From NCBI RefSeq assembly GCF_017591425.1, contig NW_024467101.1:12908918-12972917 (forward strand): a DNA stretch of 64,000 bases, written 5' to 3'. The translations under genes were made by a program, and so were the position numbers. The stretch is from Ochotona curzoniae (taxonomy: Eukaryota > Chordata > Mammalia > Lagomorpha > Ochotonidae). Under the pieces are notes generated by a model. That model was given only the letters and a program-made list of their open reading frames with translations, was not told where the DNA came from and searched no databases. Shown here piece after piece: positions 58,801 to 62,545 of this stretch (positions are counted from its first letter, which is position 1; every line of letters begins with the position of its first letter).

Positions 58801-61052
58801 TCTGGATGTTCTCTCCCGGAAGCTCCACCTGGGGCCCAATGTTGGGCGTGACGTTCCTCGCCTGTCCCTGCCTGGAAAATTGGTCTTCCCAAGGTAGGAC
58901 TGGCCCTGGGCAGCTTGGCAAGGCTGGTGAGCCAGCATTTTGCGCAGATAAGGAAGGAAGGAAGAGAGCACTGACCTCCCTTACCACCGGGTGGCGTAAG
59001 GGCCCCAGCCGGCTGGGCTGAGCCCAGGTCCTGTTTTTGGAGCTGGCTGAAGGCATTTGATGGGAGGCTCTGGGGCCTCGTCTTCAGAGACTGTAGGGAA
59101 CCTGTGCGCTCATTGAGAACATGCACTCCCTGGTAACATCCTGGCAGTGTGCAGCATGTACCTGAAGGTATAGTCAGGTGTCAGTGTGCAGCCTCACCAG
59201 AGCTGTCACAGACCTCAGGAGCGAGCAGCAGTTGCGCCAAAGAGGCCCTGTCACAACTCAGGACTTTCAGTCTCTAAACTGGTAAGGACTGCTGTTCCTC
59301 AACTAGCAGGTCTTCCCTCTTCCATTCAGAAAAGTTTGACTTTAGAAAGACAGCCCAGGCAGAGCAGAAAGCGGCCCACAGCATCTCTGACCTGTGGCCT
59401 GCTTTCCAGCTCTACAGGCAGCCACTTCTCCATGCTGGGCATCGGAGACATCGTGATGCCCGGCCTCCTGCTGTGCTTCGTCCTTCGCTATGACAACTAC
59501 AAAAAGCAAGCCAGCAGCGACTCCTGCAGCGCCTCTGGACCCGCCAACATCTCCGGGCGCATGCAGAAGGTCTCCTATTTCCACTGCACCCTCATTGGCT
59601 ACTTTGTGGGTAAGAGGCTCTGGCAGGCCTGCAGCTCTGACATGTCTCTTTTGTCACCTGTTACCCAACTTTACTGGAGTTTGTGCTAGAAAGGCCATTA
59701 CAAGGGCTGCTGTGATGGCATACATAATAGGCTAATCCCCCACCTGCAGCACTGGCATCCCATATGGGCACCTGTTCGTGTCCCAACTACTCCTCCACTT
59801 CCTATGCAGCTCCCTGCTTCTGACCTGGAAAAACAGCAGAGGCGGCTCAAGTCCTTGGCCCCCTGCACCCATGTGGGAAACTTTAAAGAAGCTCCTGACT
59901 TCTGATAGCTCAGCACAAATTGTTGGAGAGTGAACCAGCAGTTGGAAAATATCTCTCCTTTCCTCTGTGAATCTTTCAAATAAATCATTTTTTTAAATTT
60001 AGAGAGTTTTCCATCCACTGGTTCACCCACCAGATGGCTGTACAGCAAGCACTTCATCTGGTCCCCCTGTTGCAAGGCCCCAAGCACTTGGACTGTTTTC
60101 CACTGCTTTCCCAGGAGCATTAGCAGGGAGCTGGACTGAAGTGAAACAGCCAGAACATGAGCTCACACCCCTTCGAGATGCTGCGTCACAACAGCAGTGC
60201 CTGGCTAGTGTTTGTGTAGCCAGCCTGATTACCGGCTAACGGGAGGAAGCAGTGGTAACTGGACTAGGAGTACTGGTGACTGCATGAGGAGTGCATCTGC
60301 TGGGGAGGGAGTGGCTCTCACCTCCATGTTACCCACGTACCATCTTCCGTCTAAGACCTATGAGCCAGGGCATGTGGTGCCATCCCTACTACTCAGCTGA
60401 GTAAGCTGAGACACGCAGAAGGCACGCAGCCAGAACCCCCAAGTCCAGCGTGCACACACTAGCATCACATCCCAGGAGGCATGGGGAGATCTGACCTAAG
60501 CATTCAGGCACAGAACGGGCCCCAACCAACAGCTCCTTCAAGTTGGGGGTCTCCATGGTGTGCTGTCACACATTTCTCTCACCTCTCCAGTTGGGCATCC
60601 CGCAGCCTAGCCCTGGGGCAGCCAGCCCGGGATCCCTCTCCTGGCTCTCATGTGGGTCTTTCTCCCTAGGCCTCCTCACCGCCACGGTGGCATCTCGCAT
60701 CCACCGAGCCGCCCAGCCCGCCCTCCTCTACCTGGTACCCTTCACCCTCTTGCCGCTGCTCACCATGGCCTACCTGAAGGTGAGGACACAGCCTGCCAGC
60801 CTGGACCACCCTGGCTGGGTGTGGCCCGAGCCCTTGATCTTGACAGTGGTGTTTGTGTGAAAACCTGGTGTCCCGGGCCCTTATGACTCCTGAATAGCTG
60901 AATAGCAAGAGCCCAGCTGTCGGGTGCTCACGTGGGCCTCGCGCTTAGATCTGTGCCTCAGTGACTCTCTTCTTTGCCAGGGTGACCTGCGGCGGATGTG
61001 GTCAGAGCCGTTCCACTCCAAGGCCAGCAGCTCGCGCTTCCTAGAAGTATGA
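31745..61052 (+). CDS. SPPL3: SPPL3, signal peptide peptidase-like 3 (exons 2-11, 5' partial)
   Basis: Joined exons are 31745-31822, 47395-47483, 50802-50921, 51499-51577, 52378-52490, 58290-58396, 58730-58893, 59410-59609, 60670-60779 and 60981-61052, 1132 nt in total. With the 23 nt expected from exon 1 this gives 384 residues, the length of human SPPL3 as I recall it. All introns are GT/AG and every split codon rejoins in frame. The protein is a nine-pass GxGD aspartyl intramembrane protease. The sequence shows Tyr199-Asp200 in TM6, Gly268-Ile-Gly-Asp271 in TM7 and Pro341-Ala-Leu343 in TM9. In the known family SPPL3 acts in the Golgi, cleaving type II glycosyltransferases such as MGAT5 and B4GALT1 near their membrane anchors and releasing their ectodomains. 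No frameshift or premature stop is seen. The initiator exon lies outside the window, so promoter regulation cannot be read here. Identification is by protein recognition from memory. Confidence 0.97.
32875..33170 (-). mobile_element. C-SINE, old
   Basis: TTTGAGATTTATTTATGTG, CTCACTGTCCAGATGGCAGC, ATGAACTGGTGCCCATATGG and GTCATATGACATCAACTCC. Confidence 0.72.
33235..33405. repeat. Possible palindromic DNA-transposon remnant
   Basis: CAGGTTGAATATCTCTTACC and the partner CCAGTTAAACATCCCTAATC, with TTGGATTTTGGAATATTTGC between, resemble a common mammalian palindromic repeat family. I cannot name it with confidence. Confidence 0.35.
33554..33883 (+). mobile_element. Young C-SINE
   Basis: GGGCCCAGCACAATAGCATA head, CACCGGGATCCCATATTAGC, tail TTTGTAATATAAATAAATC and an A12 run. 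Confidence 0.89.
34093..34350 (+). mobile_element. C-SINE, old
   Basis: GGAGTATGGCGGGTTAAGC head, ACCCACATCCCATGTCAGAG, CTCCTGGGAAGCAGCCAG and CCCCCATGGGAGACCAGG; tail eroded to an A-rich stretch. Confidence 0.6.
34802..35110 (-). mobile_element. C-SINE, intermediate age
   Basis: TTTATTTATTTTTATTGGAA tail, CATCCACTGGTTCACTCTG, AGCCATCATGCTGGATCCC head. Confidence 0.8.
35425..35500 (-). repeat. MIR/L2-type fragment
   Basis: GACAGATGAGGAAACGGTGG and then CATAACAACTGTTACGTAAC resemble antisense MIR (acagatgaggaaactgaggc); short. Confidence 0.4.
35560..35800 (-). mobile_element. L1 fragment, antisense
   Basis: TTTTCTGGAAGAGATTAGAT and ACTGCACTAGTGAGACCATG match the L1 ORF2 antisense blocks (..ttttttggaagagtttgag.. 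..tcaccagtgaagccat..). It is out of order relative to the L1 that follows at 35925, so a separate insertion or a rearrangement. Confidence 0.45.
35925..37308 (-). mobile_element. Long antisense L1, ORF2/3' part
   Basis: Runs through recognised antisense L1 blocks in correct order: TTGAGTTCATTTCTATGGAT, CACCATTGTCAAAAATCAAC, TCTTTGTGCCAGTACCAGCC, CAATTTCTGCTTTCC, TAATTGGCATCTGGGATAG and TTCCTTAGGTTTTTCTATG. It is interrupted by SINEs from 37311 and resumes at 38157. Confidence 0.75.
37311..37592 (-). mobile_element. C-SINE, old
   Basis: TTATTTGAAAGGCAGGTAGC, CATTCACTAGCCCACAGCC, CATTAGTGGGAAGCTTGG; inserted in the antisense L1. Confidence 0.68.
37676..37768 (-). mobile_element. C-SINE fragment
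   Basis: CATCCTCTGCTGCTTTCCCA, GGCCACAGTCAGGCTGC and GGACACTAACCGGGGCCC; both ends missing. Confidence 0.65.
37802..38156 (-). mobile_element. Young C-SINE with 13-bp TSD
   Basis: Body 37815-38143 (CATTGGAAAGGCGG group, head GCTCCGGGCCC). TGGAAGTATTTTT is duplicated at 37802-37814 and 38144-38156. It inserted in the antisense L1 region. Confidence 0.95.
38157..38535 (-). mobile_element. Antisense L1, continuation of 35925-37308
   Basis: CTTACAATCCTTTTAATTTA, TTCGAAGAACCAACTTTTAG, TTGCACTAATCTTTATTCC and CAGTTCCTTCGGGTAGAG are antisense ORF2 blocks that follow on from the 37.3 kb end, confirming one L1 opened by SINE insertions. Confidence 0.7.
38552..38838 (-). mobile_element. C-SINE, old
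   Basis: CCTTTTGAAAAGCAGAGCAA, GGTCTCCCATGTAGGTGGCA, GATGCATTACCAGGAAGC and CGTACCACATGTCCAC. Confidence 0.65.
39612..39897 (-). mobile_element. C-SINE, old
   Basis: TTATTGGAGAGACAGAGCAA, CCCAGTCCAGGTCTCCC and a trailing CCTCCGGGCTAGCAC; extra sequence in the head suggests an internal insertion. Confidence 0.6.
40315..40639 (+). mobile_element. C-SINE, diverged full-length copy
   Basis: GGGGCCTGGTGTGGTACCC head, CTTCCTGCTTGTTGCCTGGG, tail CTTTCCAATTAAAAAATC and an A13 run. Confidence 0.8.
41049..41252 (-). mobile_element. C-SINE, old, tail missing
   Basis: CATCCACTGGTTCACTCTCC, AATCCAGGTCTGCTCGTG, ATGCACATCAGCAGAAAGC in order. Confidence 0.65.
41999..42285 (+). mobile_element. C-SINE, old
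   Basis: AGGTGTTTGGTTCAGCTGCC, TTGGTTCAAGTCCCAGC (B-box region), CACCCTGGGAATTAGTAGG and TAGTGAGTCAGTAGCTGGG. Confidence 0.6.
42654..43021 (-). mobile_element. Young C-SINE with 14-bp TSD and interrupted tail
   Basis: Body 42668-43007 (head CTGCGCCGGGCCC). GAGGCAGATTTTTT repeats at 42654-42667 and 43008-43021. On its own strand the tail is A8, TATTCTAT, then a second A run: a tail broken by eight non-A bases. Confidence 0.93.
43615..43885 (+). mobile_element. C-SINE, old
   Basis: GCAGGCCTTTAGGCTGGCAG, CCAGCTTCCTGCTCCATGCA, GAGGAGTAAGCCAGCAGGG, CCTCTCAATAGATAAATAAA. Confidence 0.62.
43958..44280 (-). mobile_element. Young C-SINE with imperfect TSD
   Basis: Body about 43962-44270 (AAAAAGATTTAGTTTTATTG; head CCACCGTGCTGGGTCC). 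Flanks TGAGTGAATTTT and TGAATGAATTTT differ at one base. Confidence 0.86.
44281..44915 (+). mobile_element. L1/HAL1-like fragment, sense (ORF1 side)
   Basis: GGAATTTGAAGATCTAGTGA, GAGTAATTGGAGTCCTCAAA, TAAAGAAATACCGGCC, AAATTTTCCCAATATTGATG and AGTCTATCAAAAGAATG resemble the ORF1 region of old L1/HAL1. It is the only L1-type piece clearly in the SPPL3 orientation. It is interrupted by the G24 tract. Confidence 0.5.
44464..44487 (+). repeat. G24 homopolymer
   Basis: Twenty-four consecutive G, by far the longest G run in the window, in intron 2 and transcribed as poly-G in SPPL3 pre-mRNA. It could form G-quadruplexes; its length is likely polymorphic or subject to sequencing error. Confidence 0.9.
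44920..45208 (+). mobile_element. C-SINE, old full-length copy
   Basis: GGGACCAGCATGTGGCACAG head, TAGTGCCAGCATCATAGATC, GGGTTGAGTCCTGGCTG (B-box region), tail CTATCAAATAAATAAAATTT. Confidence 0.78.
45371..45701 (-). mobile_element. C-SINE, full length
   Basis: TTTAACAGATTTATTTATTT, TTCCATCCGCTGGTTCATTT, head CTACTGTGCCGGGTCC. Confidence 0.87.
45725..45992 (-). mobile_element. C-SINE, old
   Basis: TATTGGGAAGGCAGAGTTAC, ACTGGTTCACTCTTCAGATG, CCCAGATTTGTCATCAGG; follows the previous antisense copy directly. Confidence 0.68.
46007..46151 (-). mobile_element. C-SINE 3' fragment
   Basis: GATTTATTTGAAAGGCAAAG, GAATGGCTCACTGCCCAGAT, TGGCTGCAGCAAACAGC; the third antisense SINE in a row. Confidence 0.65.
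46428..46655 (-). mobile_element. L1 3'-end fragment, antisense
   Basis: TTTCCCTGATGAACAATGAT, GTTGAATATCTCTTCATGTG, TGTTCATCTCCTTTTG and TCAAATATCTGATTTACAAG match the antisense L1 ORF2 end region. Confidence 0.65.
46656..46932 (-). mobile_element. C-SINE, old
   Basis: TTTACTTGAGAGACAGAGAG, CCTGCTGGTTCACTCTCC, CTGCCTCCCAGGATGTAC, CCAGACACGGTGCCTGC. Confidence 0.7.
47395..47483 (+). CDS. SPPL3: SPPL3 exon 3 (residues 35-63, acidic/Asn-Ser-rich loop)
   Basis: An 89-nt exon after the acceptor TTTTCCCCCCACAG and before the donor GTAAGA. It encodes the hydrophilic loop between TM1 and TM2, [16 protein letters not shown].. followed by a Ser/Asn-rich stretch to Asn63. Two N-x-S/T sequons (Asn50, Asn59) are present. 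In the accepted SPP-family topology this loop is cytosolic, so they are probably not glycosylated. It opens by completing Arg34 and ends with the first base of Ser64. Confidence 0.96.
48497..48821 (-). mobile_element. Young C-SINE with near-perfect TSD
   Basis: Body 48511-48807, with CTTTTTTATTATATATATAC replacing the normal tail spacer; head CACCGCACTGGGCCC. TGCAGTTTCATTTT and TGCAGTTTCGTTTT flank it (one mismatch). Confidence 0.9.
48836..49131 (+). mobile_element. C-SINE, sense, head to head with previous copy
   Basis: GGGCCCAGTGCAATGGCCCA head, CAGAATCCCATATGGACG, tail CTTTCCCATAAG. A short deletion removes the B-box to CCACTTCC section. Only 28 bp separates it from the antisense copy. 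Confidence 0.85.
49204..49524 (-). mobile_element. C-SINE, old
   Basis: GCTTATTTGAAAGACAGAGT, CATCTGCTGGCTCACTCCCC, head GCTTTGCCACAGCACAAACC; a short insert (about 49450-49475) disrupts the head. Confidence 0.72.
50031..50371 (-). mobile_element. Young C-SINE with 15-bp TSD
   Basis: Body 50046-50356 (TTTATTACAAAGTCAGATAT tail type; head CACACTGCCAGGCC). TGATTTTTCTGATTT is perfectly duplicated at 50031-50045 and 50357-50371. The B-box segment is deleted (CAGTACCCATATGG). Confidence 0.94.
50802..50921 (+). CDS. SPPL3: SPPL3 exon 4 (residues 65-103, TM2)
   Basis: A 120-nt exon preceded by TTCTCTTTCAG and followed by GTAAAT, a donor slightly weaker than its neighbours. It encodes [15 protein letters not shown] and the strongly hydrophobic [19 protein letters not shown], the second transmembrane segment, then TICTA. 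Its coding frame is continuous with exon 5 through split Val104. Confidence 0.96.
50922..52377 (+). other. SPPL3 introns 4 and 5 (576 bp and 800 bp) around exon 5
   Basis: Two short introns, 50922-51498 and 51578-52377, flank the 79-nt exon 5. Neither has a recognisable SINE or L1, unusual in this window. I see no coding potential outside exon 5. Confidence 0.93.
51499..51577 (+). CDS. SPPL3: SPPL3 exon 5 (residues 105-129, TM3)
   Basis: A 79-nt exon after the long pyrimidine tract TTTTCTCTCTCTAG, with donor GTAAGG. It encodes [20 protein letters not shown] then CSPQN: a short transmembrane stretch followed by a cytosolic or lumenal turn. Only 576 bp of repeat-free intron separates it from exon 4. 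Confidence 0.96.
52378..52490 (+). CDS. SPPL3: SPPL3 exon 6 (residues 131-167, TM4)
   Basis: A 113-nt exon between acceptor CTTTTCAG and donor GTGAGT. It completes Lys130 and encodes [17 protein letters not shown] followed by the hydrophobic [20 protein letters not shown]. The cysteine-containing turn and TM4 match SPPL3 rather than SPP or SPPL2, as far as I recall those proteins. Confidence 0.96.
52850..53148 (-). mobile_element. C-SINE, old
   Basis: TTCATTTGCTGGTTCACTTT, CCAGATGCATTAACAAGGAG, CACTGTACCACAATGC. Confidence 0.72.
53152..53276 (-). mobile_element. C-SINE fragment, old
   Basis: GAGAGCGAGCTTCCATCCAC, TGATTCACTGCTGG and CTGGATCTCCCACGAGAATG; in tandem after the preceding copy. 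Confidence 0.62.
53538..53775 (-). mobile_element. C-SINE, old
   Basis: TTATTATTTGAAAGGCAGAG, GATGCTCTCCCCAGTTGC, CACACATCAGCAGGAAGC. Confidence 0.68.
54430..54639 (+). mobile_element. C-SINE, old
   Basis: CACTCCAGGAGGCAGCAGGC, CACTCATGTGGGAGACCCAG, GGTAAACCAGCAGCTGG; decayed. It is directly joined to an antisense copy. Confidence 0.5.
54646..54803 (-). mobile_element. C-SINE head fragment, old
   Basis: TGTGTAGGTGGCAGAACCCC, ATCAGGAAGCTGGATTGG, TGGGACTCGATTCCAGGC, CCCTGCCTCAGGACC. Confidence 0.55.
54809..55133 (-). mobile_element. C-SINE with T22 tail (on + strand)
   Basis: T22 at 54809-54830, then AGTTATTTTTGTTGGAAAGG; head GGCTATTGTGCCTGGCCC. Fairly young; no TSD recognised. The T22-AG on the SPPL3 strand looks like a splice acceptor. 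Confidence 0.87.
55408..55655 (+). mobile_element. C-SINE, old
   Basis: GTGGGGATGGCATTATGCCA head, GCCAGCATCCCATATGG, CCTGGGAAAGCAGCATG, GGGGCGTGAACGAGCAGATG. Confidence 0.68.
55656..55846 (-). mobile_element. C-SINE, 5' two thirds, old
   Basis: GAGCCAGTTTGAAGCCAGG, CAGCAGGAAGCTGGATTGGG, GGACTTGAACCAGCACCC, GCTACACCACAGTGC; tail-side joined to the sense copy before it. Confidence 0.7.
56004..56175 (-). mobile_element. C-SINE, internally deleted
   Basis: ATTTAAAAGGCAAAATTACA, CATTGGTTCACTCCCCAAAT, GGACTCAAACCAGCAC. Confidence 0.66.
56865..57146 (+). mobile_element. C-SINE, old
   Basis: TGCTGACATCCCGTAGCAG, GATGCACCTGGGAAGGCAGC, AACACCCAGATGGAGTCCC, tail GCCCTTCAGATTTTTAAAAA. Confidence 0.6.
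57158..57413 (+). mobile_element. C-SINE, old
   Basis: TAGGATCCGGTATTGTGATG head, TGACATCCTATATGGGCATC, CAGTTCATGTCCCAGCTGC, tail GACTTTCAAATAAG; in tandem with the preceding sense copy. Confidence 0.68.
57427..57659 (-). mobile_element. C-SINE, internally deleted
   Basis: TTTTATTGGCAAGTCAGATA, GAGGAAGAATGGTCAGAGC (deletion of the CACTCCCC block), head GGCTGCTGGGCC. Confidence 0.78.
58290..58396 (+). CDS. SPPL3: SPPL3 exon 7 (residues 169-203, TM5 and catalytic YD)
   Basis: A 107-nt exon after CTCCTCCCTAG with donor GTAAGT. It encodes [19 protein letters not shown], then [16 protein letters not shown]. The Tyr199-Asp200 pair is the first catalytic aspartate motif of the presenilin/SPP clan and is intact. 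The exon ends on a complete codon (Trp203), so intron 7 is phase 0. Confidence 0.97.
58730..58893 (+). CDS. SPPL3: SPPL3 exon 8 (residues 204-257, end of TM6 and hydrophilic loop)
   Basis: A 164-nt exon between CCGGCAG and GTAGGA. It starts with [20 protein letters not shown], completing TM6, then encodes a polar loop rich in Pro, Arg and Lys up to LPGKLVFP. The loop separates the two catalytic aspartates. The donor +3 to +6 bases (AGGA) are less canonical than those of the other exons. Confidence 0.96.
59410..59609 (+). CDS. SPPL3: SPPL3 exon 9 (residues 259-324, GxGD motif)
   Basis: A 200-nt exon, the longest here, after GCTTTCCAG with donor GTAAGA. It encodes [18 protein letters not shown], carrying the GxGD motif with the second catalytic Asp271, then TM7, the loop [14 protein letters not shown].., and the start of TM8 ([13 protein letters not shown]). 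From memory, human SPPL3 has Gly294, Gly298 and Pro300 in the loop where this sequence has serines. The catalytic core is unchanged. Confidence 0.97.
59703..59995 (+). mobile_element. C-SINE in intron 9, sense
   Basis: GGGCTGCTGTGATGGCATAC head, CACTGGCATCCCATATGGGC, tail TCTTTCAAATAAATC; it lies 94 bp after exon 9. Confidence 0.76.
59997..60204 (-). mobile_element. C-SINE in intron 9, antisense
   Basis: CCATCCACTGGTTCACCCAC, CAGGAGCATTAGCAGGGAGC, GTGCCTGGC end; tail to tail with the sense copy, forming an inverted pair within the 1.06 kb intron. Confidence 0.74.
60670..60779 (+). CDS. SPPL3: SPPL3 exon 10 (residues 326-361, PAL motif)
   Basis: A 110-nt exon between TCTCCCTAG and GTGAGG. 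It encodes [15 protein letters not shown], then [19 protein letters not shown] and LK. Pro341-Ala-Leu343 is the PAL motif near the active site that all presenilin/SPP proteases share. It ends with a full codon (Lys361). Confidence 0.97.
60981..61052 (+). CDS. SPPL3: SPPL3 exon 11, coding part (residues 362-384 and stop)
   Basis: The final coding segment follows the acceptor CTTCTTTGCCAG and encodes [19 protein letters not shown], then FLEV and TGA at 61050-61052. This short cytosolic tail is characteristic of SPPL3. Residue 376 is Ala; I recall Ser in human. The exon continues into the 3' UTR. Confidence 0.96.
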   Translation, partial: GDLRRMWSEPFHSKASSSRFLEV

Positions 61053-61543
61053 TGGGTCCCACAGAACGTGACCACGTGGCCACCCTGGTCCTGCGCTCTC
61101 AACGCGTGCTTTCGTTTCCCCTTAGAGTTGGCGTGGTATTGAGAGATGCACCTGCTTCAGGAACTGACCAGGGACTGGCTCACGCACCCAAGGGAGCTTG
61201 TTGGCCGAGAGAGGGGCTAGAGCCCCACTGGGCTCCTCCTCTTCCTGCCGCCACCACGGCGGAGCCCCCTGCGGAAGTGACAGGCCCGGCCCGCACTCCC
61301 TCCTCCCCCAGTCTGACGCATCTGCACCTGTTACCTTGTGGAGGAGCCGGAGGTTGGACTCTTCAAAAACTGGAAATGACACCACGTCGTTCTAGAACTT
61401 GTGAACACTAAAGGATGGAAACAGTGAGCAAACTGAAGTTTCTTCAGGGACCCTCGGACTTCGGGACCAGTTTCCTGTGGGGGACTCGGTGTCAGAGACC
61501 TCGACAGAGCTCTTCTGTCATTATATTCTTTCTTTTTGGATTT

Positions 61544-61580
61544 ATTAAATATTTTCTGTGGTGTGAAGTGACTTATTAAA
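61544..61580 (+). terminator. Two candidate proximal polyadenylation signals (ATTAAA)
   Basis: ATTAAA occurs at 61544-61549 and again at 61575-61580, about 490-530 nt after the SPPL3 stop codon, with T/G-rich sequence between and after them. ATTAAA is the commonest variant of the AATAAA signal. They could give a short-UTR transcript. No evidence of use can be read from DNA alone. Confidence 0.35.
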
Positions 61581-62498
61581 TCCACAGACATTGAGTGACT
61601 TCTTACAACATCTACATGAGAATCTGTTGTAACAAGTTCATGTCCACCCAAACGTCGTGTTGGCAGTGAACAGGGCACGGTTTTTCTACAGACCTGTGTA
61701 TACACACGCACATAGGTAGCTCCCAGTAACCCCACGCCGCGCCGGGCCCTGCGCCCACCCTGCGCATGGCGAGCCGCCCCCACCACGGCCCAGCCCAGAC
61801 TGACAGGGTCGGGGGCTCCTGGGGGCTCTCGGCTCTGATCAGTGTAGCAAATTAAGGATGAAAAGTTCACACTTTTTGCCCCCCCCCCCTTGTTTTGTTT
61901 GTGTTTTATTTCCACAGGCTTCTCCCGCACAGGGTTTTCAGTAGATCCTTCCGGAACCAGTGCATGTACAGTAGCAGCCGGTGTCTGTGCTCTCGGATCA
62001 TAGTAATGTACTACTTGTAAATACATTTTTCTATTTTATATTTTTTTGTATTTTTTTTGGCATTTTGTTTCATTGGTGTGCTGTATTTTCCATGCCCTTA
62101 CTCCTTTAAGGAAAAAAAAAAAGGAAAAAAGCAACACAATCCTGTCCTTGCTGTTGTGATTCTGATCTCGACTTACCTCTGGAAATCACTGGGCTTGGGG
62201 AGACACGTGTCAGACACCCTGCGAGATGAGCCCTAACACCCGGGAACTGACCACTCTGCCCACCTTTTCATCATGGTTACCAGCACCCTGTCTGCCCACC
62301 TTCATCTGCACAGCCGCCAGCCTAGCAGGACACTGGAAGAGGCCCGACCACTCCGGCCAGCAGAGGTGGGAGAAGGGCCCACCTGTCACCACCCAGTGGC
62401 CCATCTCTGACCCGAGCCATTGGCCGTGCAGGGTGCCGTGTGTCGGGGCCCAGCTCACAAGTGTCGGTGTGCAAATCATCCTTGGCCTTAGAATCCTG

Positions 62499-62545
62499 TA
62501 AGGGCTTTGGCTCCATTTTTAGTACAATAATTCCTGGTAGTCTGT
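62499..62545 (+). terminator. Candidate distal polyadenylation region
   Basis: A TGTA element (about 62498) lies upstream of the variant hexamer AATAAT (62526-62531), followed by a T/G-containing stretch (GTAGTCTGTCACGTTG). The arrangement resembles a cleavage site, but the hexamer is weak. Confidence 0.3.

Larger units (their letters stand above)
58397..60980 (+). other. SPPL3 introns 7-10 around exons 8-10
   Basis: Introns are 58397-58729 (333 bp), 58894-59409 (516 bp), 59610-60669 (1060 bp) and 60780-60980 (201 bp). Only intron 9 has repeats (two opposed SINEs at 59703-60204). The rest shows nothing identifiable. Confidence 0.93.
61053..62545 (+). other. SPPL3: SPPL3 3' untranslated region (end estimated)
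   Basis: About 1.5 kb directly after the stop codon that contains no recognisable SINE, unlike nearly every other stretch of this length here, which fits a retained exonic UTR. It contains an AU-rich block (about 62019-62065), an 11-base C run (61879-61889) and an A-rich block (62109-62130). Candidate polyadenylation hexamers are ATTAAA at 61544 and 61575 and the variant AATAAT at 62526. No single one is compelling, so the true end could lie at about 61.6 kb or as far as about 62.65 kb (AGTAAA at 62644). Confidence 0.6.

Noticed and set aside
59186..59689. 167-residue + strand ORF around exon 9
   Set aside because: Only its centre (59410-59609) is real coding sequence. The ends are intron 8 and intron 9 read in the same frame.
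61331..62026. 231-residue minus strand ORF, the longest in the window
   Set aside because: It is antisense to the SPPL3 3' UTR, has low-complexity composition and no recognisable domain; no splice or promoter evidence.
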